A DNA stretch of 64,000 bases from Macrosoma leucophasiata (GCA_036365455.1 JAWQUS010000016.1:14283001-14347000), one strand, 5' to 3'; numbered from the stretch's first letter, positions 1-12,109 are shown. Notes: a model not told the origin generated them from the letters alone. A program made the numbers and translations.

Positions 1-130
1 TAAGAACTATACTTAATGGGCGGTGAATGCACTTTTCAATCCCATCATATCCTACAAAGCCTCTTCAGTCTACACCAAAAACGAAACATTGCCGAGTTTT
101 GAATTCGACAAGAACATTTTTTTGTATGTA

Positions 131-690
131 ACAAAAGGTGGCATGCAAGCTTAGTTCACATAGATGTTAAGTGACGACTGCAGCCTATAGACATTTAAAA
201 CCAGAGGCCTAAATGCATATGCGTTGCCATCCCTGAGATCTGTTACGGTTGTTATGGACTCTGTGATGGTTATTACGAGGTATTACTGGTGGTAGAGCTC
301 CAGTGACGGAGCTCGCGGGCGTAGGCACCACCGCATTACCTAATATACTTGCCGCTAAATGGTAGTGTTCAACACTATCGTGTTCCGGTCAGGTGGTAAT
401 GTACGGCCCTGTAATTTCCGGCACAGAGGCATAAGACCTTAGGCCTCAGGAGTGGTAACGCATCTGCATTTTGACCTTGGTCTTTGTGTGGGTGTCTATA
501 GGCTGCAGTCATCACTTAACATCAATGTGAACTGCATGCTTGCTTACCACTTCCATTACATAAAAAAAAAAAAATACATTAGGTACTATCTAACTGGAGC
601 ACGATAGTGCTCTACACTTCAATTTGGCGGCAGATAGATTAGATAATGCGGTGGTGCTTATACTGGAAATCTACCAGCAGTAAAAATATG
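131..690. repeat. Family A composite: three pieces in alternating orientation
   Basis: 131-282 is a minus-strand 3' part, 283-577 a near-complete plus copy (ACTGGTGGTAGAGCTCCAG ... CCATTACAT then about 15 A), and 588-687 a minus-strand 5' part. The A tail at 563-577 marks retroposition polarity. This is the commonest repeat of the window. Confidence 0.75.
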
Positions 691-769
691 CTGGTAGTAA
701 AGTACGTAGTGTTATGTATTAAAAGCTATAATATAGGGGGTACTTAGACTGAAAGGACCAAAAAAATCT

Positions 770-1150
770 CCACACTCTCACGATTACAATGAAACTTGGT
801 ATGATTATACTTTAACCTTTGGCGCATAACACTGGATACTTTTTATCCTGGAAAAATGTCTGTTTGTCTGTGTGTTTGTGCACGCTAATATCAGAAGCGG
901 CTTATTTGATTGCGGTTTTCGCTAATATATTATGGTGAGTTTCACTTAACATTTAGTGTTTGTTTCATGTGAATCGGTTCAGAAATAAAAAAGTTATGTT
1001 AATTTAAAGAATCGTATCGAATATTTTTAAGCTATTCTGTATCTTAGTTCTATCTTTTATTAGGGAGTTTCGTACCTAATAGGTAAAAACGAACCCTACA
1101 CATAACTAATCCTCCGCTGTCTGTCTGTCTGTCCGTCTGTCTGTCACCAG
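770..1150 (+). repeat. Interspersed repeat with (CTGT)n
   Basis: 780-1015 is the reverse complement of a segment at about 38760-39000 (shared words include CTGGAAAAATGTCTGTTTGTC). It ends in a CTGT-rich run at 1119-1145. No coding potential is seen. Confidence 0.5.
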
Positions 1151-1274
1151 GCTGTATCTCATAAATAGTGATGGCTAGAAAGCTAACATTTTCACAAATT
1201 ATGTATTTTTGTTACCGCTATATTGAAGACGCTTAAAATTTTTACAGAAATTTTAGGTCCTATGTTGTATTGTA

Positions 1275-1735
1275 GCTTCCATAATAAATCTGTATACATA
1301 CAAATAAATAAATATTGGAGTGTCTGTTTGTAATATAAAAATAACCGCTTTTTACTAAACGCATATGTATGTATACACGGTACATATACCAAAACAACAT
1401 TTTTTACAATTTTTGTCTATCTGTCTGTTTGGCGGGGCTAATCTTGGGAACGGCTGGACCGATTTTGACGGGACTTTCAGTTTTGGCAGATAGCTGATAT
1501 AATAAGGAGTAACTTGAGCTACTTTTATCTCCATCCATACATAACTACATACAAATACATAGAATTTGAGTGTGTTCGATTTTGACGGGACTTTCACTGG
1601 CAGATAGCTGATGTTACGAGTATAAGGAGTAACTTACTCTACTTTATACTAGCTGCGCCCACGACTTCGTCCGGGTAGATACTGAACAATCATACTTTTT
1701 CTCACGTAGACGAAGTCGCGGGCACAGCTAGTATT
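1275..1735 (+). repeat. Composite repeat ending in a CTAGCTG palindrome
   Basis: 1275-1645 carries the GGAGTGTCTGTTTGTAATAT and TTTTGACGGGACTTTCA words also found at 6590-6790 and, reversed, in the tandem block at 4971-5336. 1647-1733 is an imperfect inverted repeat with arms ACTAGCTG.GCCC.CGACTTCGTC, a fold-back structure shared with 4879-4963 and 6794-6869. Confidence 0.55.
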
Positions 1736-1739
1736 AAAT

Positions 1740-2280
1740 ATTGTGGAAGAAGTGGCAATTGCATTTTTTTTCGCTTCGCTTAATATACGTACTTTTATTC
1801 AGTACAGCCGTGCCTTGAGAGAAGACTTATGTTAGTTAACATAGGCATCATTTGAGTCGATATTGTAGTAATATTTGTGAATTCGGTGTTTTTTATTTAT
1901 TTATTTAGGTTAACAAACAGTGTTTCAATCAATGTTTACATATATAAGTAAAGTACAATTCATTTTACTTACCATAACACCCGCACCGTCAACCACAGAT
2001 ATTTATGAAATTTGTAAGTTTCGCAACAAACAATTGTTAAAGATCGCGTCATCACGGAGTTGACAAAAATTACAATTTGAACTAAGTAATTAGCCAAACT
2101 GGCATAAAACAATGTTATCTAATTACAATATTACAGAACCAATCTTACATCTATAATTTTTTTGTTACATTTATCTCTCAAGTACATTCATTTGTTTTTA
2201 CAGATGTGAGACAATAAGAATATGAATGAACTAGAAGAACTATTTACTAGCTATACACTTATTTTACTGACATATCTATA
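1740..2280. other. No recognised feature
   Basis: AT-rich sequence without open frames, repeats shared with the rest of the window, or splice-bounded coding segments that I can see. Confidence 0.5.
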
Positions 2281-2282
2281 TT

Positions 2283-2464
2283 ATAAAAATAAGTCGGGTT
2301 TTCCTTCCTGACGCTATAACTCCAGAACGTACGAAACGATTTCCACGGTTTTGCATTCGTTGGAAAGGTTTTGGGCTCCGTGAAGTTTATAGCAAAGAAA
2401 ATTCAGGAAAAATTATTTATAAAACGACATCCACGCAGGCGAAGCCACGGGCAACAGCTAGTAT
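2283..2464 (-). repeat. CTAGCTGTTGCCCG-type interspersed repeat
   Basis: The minus strand begins ACTAGCTGTTGCCCGTGGC and continues with the GGATGTCGTTTTATAAATAA body seen in weaker form near 37570. This is a very common class of lepidopteran dispersed repeat; its parent element is not determined. Confidence 0.5.
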
Positions 2465-3115
2465 AAAATAAATACAAGTCTATCAACAAACACGTAAATT
2501 GTACCTATTGACGTCATAAATAATATCCTTGACTAATTAACACATAATACAACCAAAATATTGAGTTATTAAGTATGGTCATAAAATAAGTTAAATCGTA
2601 TAAATCATCATTAAAAAGTTTGTCATATTGATTTAAAATTATGTTAAATTTCGATGGTTATTTCCACAAAATAAGAAATATCCATTAATTATAATGTAAT
2701 ATCGTCACCGTAGGTATATAATTTATTAGAAGCCTGCAAAATGTTTCTATTACTCGTATTTCTTGGTAAATATTATTGAGTCACGCATGAGTAGAAGAGC
2801 ACGTATTTTATAGATTTATCAGGAGTTCAACAACACCGTTAGAGCCTTTTATCGTTTTAATTATGTAATAGATTGATTACACTTTTACTTAACTCATTGA
2901 TACCTTAATTACCTAGGTATACTGGTATTTAAGTGGTTCTCGATCCCAAAGATTCTGCTGAAATCGACGAAGAATACGATGAATGTTAGGACTTTTCATG
3001 GCTTATTTTCTACTAAATAAGTGATATTAATGGACATTGCTATTACACTGCTATGAACATACACAAATAATTTTTAACCGACTTCAAAAAAAGGAGATTC
3101 TATGGCTTTTATGTT
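2465..3115. other. No recognised feature
   Basis: AT-rich, no supported gene. A weak LINE-tail fragment (GATATGG/CTGGCGCTCCACACTCTCTGCC) follows at 3130-3190. Confidence 0.4.
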
Positions 3116-3297
3116 CTCTAATTACTAAAGTTCTACTATCTGGCGCTCCACACTCTCTGCCTACCCCGTTACGGACCTGGAGTGAAGATACATAATTACT
3201 AAAGTTGCGTAAGCGAAGTTGAGATATGGCACCCCCCTGCTTTAATTTATTTTGAGGCCATATCTAGTCTAAAGACAAGCAAGTTTGGGATATTTAA

Positions 3298-3606
3298 CTG
3301 CCTCAGTAGCCTAGTGGTAGCAGGCCACTACTCCCGGGTCCCGGATTCGATTCCCGGGTCGGGGGATATTAGAGATAATGGTATAAAATTCTTTATCTCT
3401 GGTTCGATTGGGATTTTTCCAGTTTCTGGAAGTTGCCCAGTACCTCGAAGTTTGGTAATGGGCCCGAAGATGTCAATAGGCCCGCCAACTGTTACATGGG
3501 CCAACGTAATCGGCGAATCGTGGATGTTTGCATGTATGATGAATTGAATGCATTAACCTCTGCCTACCCCTTCGGGGATTACAGGCGTGAAGTTACATTT
3601 ACGTAG
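3298..3606 (+). repeat. tRNA-derived SINE (family B), full length
   Basis: Pol III boxes are visible at the head: TAGCCTAGTGGTAGC (A box) and GATTCGATTCCC (B box). The body has TTTATCTCTGGTTCGATTGG and GGCGAATCGTGGATGTTTGC, and the tail is CCTTCGGGGATTACAGGCGTG. About 310 bp. Roughly ten copies or pieces lie in the window. Confidence 0.75.
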
Positions 3607-3798
3607 TTTGGGATATAAGTCGGGTTAAATATCTTTAACGTATTTAGCGGCCCCACTTCTAAATATTCCAGAAATGTAATGTTCCTGGCTCTTTGGGCTT
3701 AAATTTGTTTTCTGTTATTTTTCACTTTTTTGTGATGGATTTAGAAGCAAGTTTCGCCACGTCTGTCTATACGAACGAACTAACCTGAAAATCTTATA

Positions 3799-4020
3799 GC
3801 TGACCCGGCAAACTTCGTATTGCCTCAGAATGAAATAATGTGTCAAAGGTTTGATAGATACGGACTATTTGTAGGGAAAAATGAAATTGTGGTTTTTACT
3901 ATTGCCCGTCAATTTCTTCATATTTTCCTACCTTTTAAGCCTGCCCTGGACTTTCAAAAATCATTGAAAACCAAAATTAGCCAAATCGGTCCTGCTAAAA
4001 CCACCGACCAGTTAAAATTA
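3799..4020 (+). repeat. CTAGCTGACCCG-type repeat (family D)
   Basis: Opens AGCTGACCCGGCAAACTTCG and shares AAAATTAGCCAAATCGGTCC with copies at 6042, 10464, 36330 (reverse) and 59284. The class recurs in Lepidoptera, possibly an RTE-type LINE tail; class uncertain. Confidence 0.6.
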
Positions 4021-4149
4021 TGACGGGGTAATTAATCTACCCACACATACAATCGATTGTGTTTTTCCCATGAATACAGGCATTACAATAGAATACTACC
4101 TAGTAATTAATAGATACGTTCTTTAGACTGTGCTACGTGTACTATGTAT

Positions 4150-4447
4150 GTAGTTTTTGCCGAAATCGTTTGTGGGTATGTAAATGGTTGCAGAGATCCA
4201 GGAAGACCAAAACTGACCTACCATAACCAAATAGATCGAGTTTTGTCTGAAGGTGGGGTCAAAAGTCTTAAGAATCGGCTAGCATGTATGAAGAGAATGA
4301 TGAAGATAGAAGACCGGTATATCAGGACCGGGATATCTGGCGCTTTACACAAGAGAATGATGAAGATAGAAGACCGGTATATCAGGACCGGGATATCTGG
4401 CGCTTTACACTCTCTGCCTACCCGATAAGGGACCTGGCGTGAAGATA
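4150..4447 (+). mobile_element. LINE 3' fragment with internal 60-bp tandem duplication
   Basis: A decayed piece of the non-LTR retrotransposon tail seen better at 55862-56250: GRPKLTYHNQ, GGVKSLKNRLACMKRMMK, then CTGGCGCTTTACACTCTCTGCC and the GGGACCTGGCGTGAAGATAC end. Bases 4291-4350 are repeated exactly at 4351-4410. Confidence 0.65.
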
Positions 4448-4878
4448 CAAACAGTACTATGTGATATAAGCAATAGCTGTTCGCGTGTCACTAATCATAA
4501 TATTGGCCTATTAAAGAAACAAAAGGTTCTTTAATGTACCATCAACTATTTTTGGACAATAATTTAAAAACCATTTCAGAACAATATCGTAGTTACGTTC
4601 AACAATTTTTGCAAATCTTTCATGCAGATTCATTAAAATAATGTTATGAAAAATCATCTAGTTATTTGTGGCTTTCATTGTTCAAAAATCATAGATATAA
4701 TACACATCTCCATAATATTTTTATTTAATTGGGTTTTTCGCAATAATACATGGGAGCGAAATATTTTAAGAAATGGAAAGAAAAATTTGGCTTCAGGTCC
4801 AATCGCTCTCCCAACTGAAATATCGGTTACTCAGTTGCGAGTGTCCATTATTTCTTTAAAATATCATAATTATTAATC

Positions 4879-5345
4879 ACTAGCTGTGCCCGCGACTTCG
4901 TCCACGTGAGAAAAAATATGTTTGTTCAGTATCTACCTGGACGTAGTCGTAGGCGCAGCTAGTATAAAGGTAGCCTAAGTTACTCCTTATTACATCTGTC
5001 AGCTATCTGCCAGTGAAAGTCCCGTCAAAATCGGAGACACTCAAAATCTATTTATTTGTTTGTAGGTATGTATGCATGTATGGTTGTATGGAGATAAAAG
5101 TAGCCTAAGTTACTTCTTATCACATCAGCTATCTGCCAGTGAAAGTCGCGTCATAATCGGAGACACCCCAATTCTACTTATTTGTATGTAGGTATGTATG
5201 TATGTATGGATGTATGTAGATAAAAGTAGCCTAAGTTACTCCTTATCACATCAGCTACCTACCCGTGGAAGTCCCGTTAAAGTCGGATACACTCCAATTC
5301 TACTTATTTGTATGCCGGTATGTATGGAGATAAAAGTAGCCTTCG
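4879..5345 (+). repeat. Fold-back repeat followed by a 3-unit tandem array
   Basis: 4879-4963 is a CTAGCTG...CAGCTAG inverted repeat. 4971-5336 then holds three tandem units (about 130, 126 and 110 bp), each starting TAGCCTAAGTTACT and containing the GTATGTATG microsatellite. The units match single reversed copies at 1275-1645 and 6575-6790. Confidence 0.65.
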
Positions 5346-5349
5346 TTTG

Positions 5350-5510
5350 GCTGACCTTAGTTGTTATGTAGAGACTAAAACAGAGGTGACAGTTATTACG
5401 GTAGTGCTACTGTCATTTGGCGGCAGATGTACCTACATATAGCTTAGGCGTAGATTAGGTAATGCGGTGGTGCCTACGCCCCCAAGCTCCTACGATTCTA
5501 CGCAGTATAC
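5350..5510 (-). repeat. Family A fragment, degraded
   Basis: Contains GGTAATGCGGTGGTGCCTAC and the CATTTGGCGGCAGAT block of the family A 5' half, reversed. Confidence 0.5.
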
Positions 5511-5855
5511 TTAGTAGTACTCAGTAACATTTCTAAATAATGGTTTTTAAAATAAAGGAACTCAAGCACGTATTTGTCTTGATTCTTATATAAATGCGCG
5601 TTTAAATGACGATGTGTAATAAACAAACGTGAACGTGATAATTCTAATGTTTTAATCTGTGGTAATTTCTCGTGCATTGTATTTAAATATCTTTTCAGTT
5701 AAGGTATATTACGAATTACGAACTATCGCTTAATTATAGCAGATAAATAATGTATGTATGCTCGTATCTATTAAACATAGTATTGAAGAATGTATTACAT
5801 GTAGTGATGTAATAGAATATGTAACACTATATTCTTAAAAACATATAAATAACTA

Positions 5856-6042
5856 GCGGCCCGCCCCGGCTTTGCCCGCGCTGCTCTGCTCCTATTAGTC
5901 ATAGCGTAATGTAAGCTATCCTATCTCTCAAGTTGGATCGAACTGCACATGGTGTGCGAATTTTATTATAATCGGTTTAGTGGTTTAGGAGTCCATTGAG
6001 GACAAACATTGTGACACGAGATTTATATATATTAAGAGACTA
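5856..6042 (-). mobile_element. Helitron left-end fragment
   Basis: The minus strand from about 6040 matches the left end of the Helitron at 20306 (TCTCTTAATATATATAAATC, then the conserved block over the next 120 bp) and then diverges. It abuts a CTAGCTGACCCG-type repeat, so one element was broken by or inserted next to the other. Confidence 0.55.
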
Positions 6043-6275
6043 GCTGACCCGGCAAACTTCGTATTGCCTAAATAATGTGTCAAAGAGAGTGTAGATACGG
6101 ACAATTTGTATGGGAAAATAAAATTGTGGTTTGTACTATTTCCCTTCGATTTCTTACATTTCAAACCTTCCCTGGACTTCCAAAAATCATTCAAAACCAA
6201 AATTAGCCAAATCGGTCCAGCCGTTCTCGAGACTAACGAACAGCAATTGATTTTTATATGTATAGATAGATTACT
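6042..6275 (+). repeat. Family D repeat copy
   Basis: CTAGCTGACCCGGCAAACTT head and a GAGACTAACGAACAGCAATTG tail, about 230 bp, abutting the Helitron fragment at 5856-6042. Confidence 0.6.
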
Positions 6276-6574
6276 TATTTACTATTTTAAGAGGCCGATG
6301 ACCTGTATTTCATATAAGACCAAGTGTCACTTATCTCTGACACCGGTTCTCTCCTATCACAGGATAATGAAAAAATAATTTTATTTTTTCACTCCTGTAC
6401 CCGAACTCTCTACGGTCGTGTTGGATTACTTTCCCACCGAGCTATGAGAATGGAGGAATAGAGAATGTACCTGTGTGAGCGCATACACTTTTATATGTCC
6501 TGCACGGTTGGCTAGTCTTCGTTGAGATTGGCCGCCGTGGCAATGAATTTTGAAGAACACAATATCAATTATAT

Positions 6575-6870
6575 CTATACATCTATACAAATAAATAAAA
6601 TTGGAGTGTCTGTTTGTAATATAAAAACAACCGCTTTTTACTGTATACACGATACATAAAACAACATTTTTTACAATTTTTGTCTGTCTGTCTGTTTGGC
6701 GGAGCTAATCTTGGGAAGGGTTGGACGGATTTTGACGGGTATTTCACTGGCAGATAACTGATGTAATAAGGAGTAACTTAGGCTACTTTTGTTCTAGCTG
6801 CCCCCACGACTTTGTAGATACTAAACAAACATAAATTCTCACGCGGGCGAAGTCGCGGGCACAGCTAGTC
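6575..6870 (+). repeat. Composite repeat with CTAGCTG fold-back end
   Basis: Same arrangement as 1275-1735: a TTGGAGTGTCTGTTTGTAAT body, then an inverted repeat at 6794-6869 ending GTCGCGGGCACAGCTAGTC. Confidence 0.55.
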
Positions 6871-6879
6871 AATAATAAA

Positions 6880-7655
6880 AAGTTGCTACTACAGCTAAGT
6901 TACTATTTCCCGGCTATAAAAAAATCGTGCTTTCATATTCAAGTAACATGTTCATTACGAGTAAGTATTTAGCGAATTATCAAGTGCAGTCTCTACTTAA
7001 AAAAAAAAAGAAATTACTCAACATCTGTAGTTAGTCATTAAAACTAACATGAACGTCCGTAGCATTATAATGTATTTGCATATTATTATACACATAAAAA
7101 TTAACAATTAATTACTAAACTGAATTAGCGTAAGCAGACCAAATCTGATCAGTCCCACTATCACCACCCGTTCTCAATTTTATTGCTAAATGAGCAAACC
7201 GTCACTTGATATATTCGCAATAGGAAGTATATCCGTTGCAATATGTTAATTTCATCACTTGAGTGTCTAAGTAGGGAGATATTAACTGTCTAAAAATACA
7301 TTTTAATATTATATTCTTATATATAATATTAAATTAATGATACGATAGGAATTTGGATCTGAATAATATTGACGCAACACTAAAATAACTTGAACTGCCT
7401 TGATTCTGTCTATCAAATGATATGGCTTACGCAAACTGTGAAATATATTTACCGAAAAACTAGTATGCCGTCGGTTTTTTGAGTTGGTCGCATTTATTAT
7501 GCGATGTGCGATTCATTTATGTGATACTACAAAAACACGTACCTACCTATTGTTTTGGCGAGCTATGCTAATTAAAATACCTATAATCTCGTTGAATATA
7601 ACATTTCTGTAAGTTCTATATATGTGAGATAAAAATTACTTAAGTACATAGAAAA
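6880..7655. other. No recognised feature
   Basis: AT-rich sequence with only short stop-ridden frames and no shared repeat that I can identify. Confidence 0.4.
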
Positions 7656-7664
7656 CTAAAACGT

Positions 7665-7850
7665 AACTTCACTCCTGCATTCCCCGTAGGGGTTGGCAGA
7701 AGTAAATGCATTCTTTCAAGCATATGACATGTAATCCTGGGAGTGTATTGTGGGTGTTTGCATGTGCAAATACATGTAACGACAAACCTATTGATATCAC
7801 CCGGCACATTACCGAATGAAAATCTGCCAGAAAATCTAAAATCTTAATAG
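7665..7850 (-). repeat. SINE family B fragment, degraded
   Basis: Has the CCCCGTAGGGGTTGGCAGAAG tail and the CACCCGGCACATTACC core of family B in reverse; the tRNA head is missing. Confidence 0.5.
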
Positions 7851-8299
7851 CATCCATATAAACGATAATATACCTTTATCTCTGAAAGCCCTCGAGTCCA
7901 TCTTAGCATGAGTGAAGTACTATCTAAATTATTTCGTTCTTGAAAAAGTAGCTGACCCGGTAAACGTCGTTCTGCCATACAATAAATGTGTCAAAGCCAT
8001 ACGGGAAATTAAAAAATAAATATCATCGGTGTAAGCAAGCAATGCGTTTGAATGAACGGTTTGAATTAAATTTATTTTCATGCGCACTATTTTTTGCGGT
8101 ACTTTGCGTTTGAAGACTTCAACCGCGACATCTATTAACCTTATGTCTACTACTGCTGTTTTTTTTTTTTTAATGAGCATAAATAGGCGGTTTGTCTCGA
8201 GATGGCACTTGTTTACTTCACCGGGTAATTGGCCAGAGCAAAAGACTCTCAGCCTATATAAATTTACAAAACTAACTTAGGGAAACTCCTGTGGGTCCG

Positions 8300-9650
8300 A
8301 TCTTCAGCTTACACAGCACGTTAGATAACCGTTAGGAGCGGTGCATTTTCGTAGTAACCAGAATAACAACACGCAGGTCGGGTATCGTTAATTAACTTTA
8401 TTGTAGAGAACTGCAATGCCGTACTTTCAAAGAATACCATCATTTCTACCACCCTTACAGACTTAGTTATAGAGAACCGTTAGTGTCTTTTCTAGTCACT
8501 TGTCTACATGCTACAAATAGATTTTTTTGAAAATAAGAGATCACTGTCGTATTCATAAAATTACATTATATGTATATTTTTTGCGACAGCAAGCCCTTTT
8601 CTTGTCAGTTGTATAATCAATTGTGTAAGTTAAAAGAGACAAAAGAGTATTTAGCAATTCTTTACCCAAAAATTTAACCTTACCTTACCTTGAAATAACC
8701 ATTGTTGTTCGTATCAAATCACCCATATCCTACAGATCATTTTACTGTTGATATGTAGGTATATGGATTTTAATCTGACATTTGTTATAATTAATACAAA
8801 GCGTGCCACTTGTTTTTGAGGCTGAGGTGAGTAGGTATATATATTAACCTAGTTTTAAGTAAATGATCAGCGAGTAAGTACTTACTTAATTCAATTCTTT
8901 AACATTGTGTAAGCAAACGACATTTTTTATGATACTTAATATTATGTTTTTGTACGTTCAGAGCATTATTATTCCCTAACTTGTGTCTATCAGTCCATCT
9001 GTTTGTCTGTCACAATACCAGTAAGGATGAAATTTTGAATATTAATAACTTTATGATGTGAAAGTACTTACTTTGAAAATTTTAAACTGTCTATTACTCA
9101 TTAACGTATAGGTAAATACTAATATATATTTTTTTTATATTTTGTTAATATCAAATAAGTACAATGCGAAAGACAGGCATTTTTGCCTGATTCAAATAAG
9201 ACTGTTGGCTGAGAATATGTAATAATATCTACTTCGTTAAGGATCATGGTAAGATTTGTACAAAAAAAGGTACAAGGTGTAACATATTATTTCGTGAATG
9301 TAAGAAAAATGTTCGTTCGTTCCCTATGTATAGAATAGTTTAACCTCTCCAGAATAAAGTTTAAAATTCAAATTTCAACCGTACTTATACCGAAAAATGG
9401 TAGTCTTTTCTACCAACATTTGAATATTTTGAATCTCGAATCAATTTTTTTTTTTTTTATATTTTAAATATCAGCAAAAATGTTCTTTAGGTTCTCCATA
9501 TAATGTTAAAAGCTGTTTTATCTTGTATCGTTGTTCATATATTTCTACACAGCTCAACGAATGTAACTTGCCGTCATCCTTTCTCAATTTTAAAGAACCC
9601 ATTACACGCGAATTCACACGTTATCGGGTTTTTTATGTCCAGGTTTGTAG
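8300..9650. other. No recognised gene; AT-rich intergenic
   Basis: No open frame or shared repeat is evident. It contains short T runs only. A family D fragment lies just before it (7952-8100). Confidence 0.4.
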
Positions 9651-9654
9651 AAGT

Positions 9655-10050
9655 TTTTTTTTAAATTTTGTATAGACCAACGTTTGACCACCAACTCACC
9701 TGATGGAAAGTGAAGATGTAGCCGAAGATGAAGCACGTTGGTCTAGAAAGTACCTATTCACTCTAGATTTGAAGATGCCCAGGTTGTAGTTTTTTGGAAA
9801 CAAAGAAGCCGGCAAAGTATTCTATATCCTAGTTAGCTGCACGTGTAATAAATGTAGAGCCGAAACGCTTATTTCTAATTTGTGGTATGTTCACTGTGTA
9901 GTGACGATATTTCGCCGTTCTCCTTATTGTCCTATTGTAAAAAGGTGAAGAGGGAATTAGATTATGTAGATCGTTCGCACATTCGCTGAAATAGATCCTA
10001 TAGAAAATTGAGAGACACGCCACTTTACGGCGATGTTAAAGACTGTGCGG
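9655..10050 (-). mobile_element. LINE (non-LTR retrotransposon) 3' coding end, degraded
   Basis: The minus-strand frame reads FYNRTIRR...VNIPQIRNKRFGSTF and, past a stop, LPASLFPKNYNLGIFKSRVN. This pattern is familiar from the C-terminal end of insect non-LTR reverse transcriptases. In-frame stops show it is dead. Confidence 0.65.
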
Positions 10051-10463
10051 TTTCGTGTTTATTAGCTTTGTGTCTCCAATTATTCTCGCAGCACGAAGTG
10101 AACTGATGTGAACCTATTCTATCGAACATTGTCATGTTAAGAAAGACTATTATTAACAACTATTATTCTTCAATTTCCGTGGCCGACATTGCGTCATGTT
10201 ATTGAAAGTCAATGTCATGGTTAATTTCAGAAAAAATATCTTGTAAAAATAAATATTGTCAAGAGCACTTGAGTCCATACCACTAACACAATACAATATT
10301 ACATTAAGTTGTCAAAATTACAGCTTTTATTACTAACCAATATAGAATATTGTTGGGAAGACCAGTTTGTGTTAATGAGAAACGTATGTTACATAACAAT
10401 TATAATTTTGCGTTTTAAATTCAGAACTCTATTTCAATACACTATAGTTTACCTATATGAAAT

Positions 10464-10722
10464 ACTAGCTGACCCGGCAAAATTCGCGTTGCCTCACAAT
10501 AAAATAATTTGTCAAAGGTTTGATAGATACGGACTATTTGTATGGGAAAATTAAATTGTGGCTTTTACTTTTTCCCTTTAACTTTTTGATATTTTCTTAC
10601 CTTTTAAACCTTCCCTAGACTTCCAGAAATAATTCAAAACCACAATTAGCCAAATCGGTCCAGCCGTTCTCGAGTTTTAGCGAGACTAACGAACAGCAAT
10701 TGATTTTTATATATACAGATTT
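10464..10722 (+). repeat. Family D repeat copy
   Basis: Nearly complete: CTAGCTGACCCGGCAAAATT head, AGCCAAATCGGTCCAGCCG core, GAACAGCAATTGATTTTTAT end. Confidence 0.6.
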
Positions 10723-10969
10723 ACGTTGCACTCGTTTGTTCTTCGGTACTCAATTGTGAAACAACAAAGTCATTATACTATTTTGGGTTGAACAGTATAA
10801 CAAAGGCAATAGAAAGTAAGAGAGCCGGGTGGACCGTGCCCACTCCAGGACAATTATGAGTCCACTACAGAATTTAAATTAAGAAAAAAAATAAAAATGA
10901 AATTCGTGTCATTATCATTACACGTATGACGGAGCCCCTCTATATCTGTCTATCAGTCTGTCTATCTTG

Positions 10970-11197
10970 GACGACCCGGTTAGTCCAGCGGTGTGAAACC
11001 ATCGTTTGATTCGAAGGGTCGCGGGTTCGATCCCCGCACCGGGACAAATATTTGTATGGCCTACAGATATTTGTTTCGGGTCTGGGTGTTTGTATATGTG
11101 TTGTATGTGTACAACGGCACCCACGACACAGGTTTATACCTACTGTGGGGCTGTGAGTGTAAGCGTATTTTATTTATTATTTATTATTATTATCTCT
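10970..11197 (+). repeat. tRNA-derived SINE (family C)
   Basis: The 73-nt head can fold like a tRNA: acceptor-like ends GACCCGGT/ACCGGGAC, A box GTTAGTCCAGCGG, T arm GCGGGTTCGATCCCCGC. The body is AAATATTTGTATGGCCTACA with a TTATT-rich tail. Other copies lie at 23929-24128 and 42972-43188 (reverse). Confidence 0.75.
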
Positions 11198-11788
11198 ACG
11201 GCCATGAGTAAAGCAACTATATGTACCACGTCACCCGGATTCGGATTTTAAATATCAACTCAAATTAAAGACACAATCAATATATTTTACAGTCAAACCC
11301 ATAATAATATCCGGCCAAAGCAGTTTTTGAGTGAAAAAATGGGTACAATTGACTATTTTGACACTTAGCGGCTTTCAAAAAGAGTAGTTTAATCTGAAAA
11401 ACGACTTCCATCTTACTGCAAAAGTAACTCTGAGTCAGATGTTGGTACTTATTACCTGTTAAATATTAACAATAATGCGTGCATGTATTCATCTAAACAC
11501 TTGCTTCGTAACATGAACTTTTATTGTCAACCTAAACTGAATTACGATTAGTTTGTCTCTTTTCTTCATATGCGCTATCATATAAGACAAATGAAACAAA
11601 ATTCTGGCCGTGCCTCAATTCTACCGAAACAAGACGTCATGGTACGGGCTCTTTACTATCCCTTTATTGGTACACAGACGTGCAGTATCTAACAAGAAAT
11701 ATAACACATTGACCTCAGGAAGGAGACTTCGGCTTATTTCGGGTTTATATGACGTTTGTCCACCATTTTGATCAAGTTTTGACCAAAA

Positions 11789-12099
11789 GGGGCCGTCCAT
11801 TAATCACGTGATGTTTTTAGCGTCGTTTTGACCCCCCCCCCCCCTCCCTTGGTGATACGAGGTGAGTATTTAAATAAACCCCCCACCCTCACCTAAGATC
11901 ACGTGTATTTTTTTGGAATAAAAAAGCGTGTATTTGGCGGCGACCGTTAGGTCCAGACGAAATTGGCACTTTTCGGCTGAAATCGGGCACTCGAAGTAGA
12001 AATAAACTTATGATGATATCTCCATATATGCCCCCCTCCTCCTTGTGATGTTTCGTGATTTTGTCCGGATCCTCCCCCACATGATTAATGGACGACCCC
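11789..12099. mobile_element. MITE with GGGGCCGTCCATTAATCA inverted ends
   Basis: The left end GGGGCCGTCCATTAATCACG and right end TGATTAATGGACGACCCC are inverted repeats about 310 bp apart, and the body has no coding frame. A run of about 14 C lies at 11831-11844. Superfamily not determined. Confidence 0.6.
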
Positions 12100-12109
12100 A
12101 TACCGGATT

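Noticed and set aside
10970..11042. tRNA-like fold with good T arm and acceptor ends
   Set aside because: It heads a 228-bp SINE with the same body at two other loci, has mismatched stems, and its apparent TGA anticodon lacks the long variable arm a serine tRNA needs.
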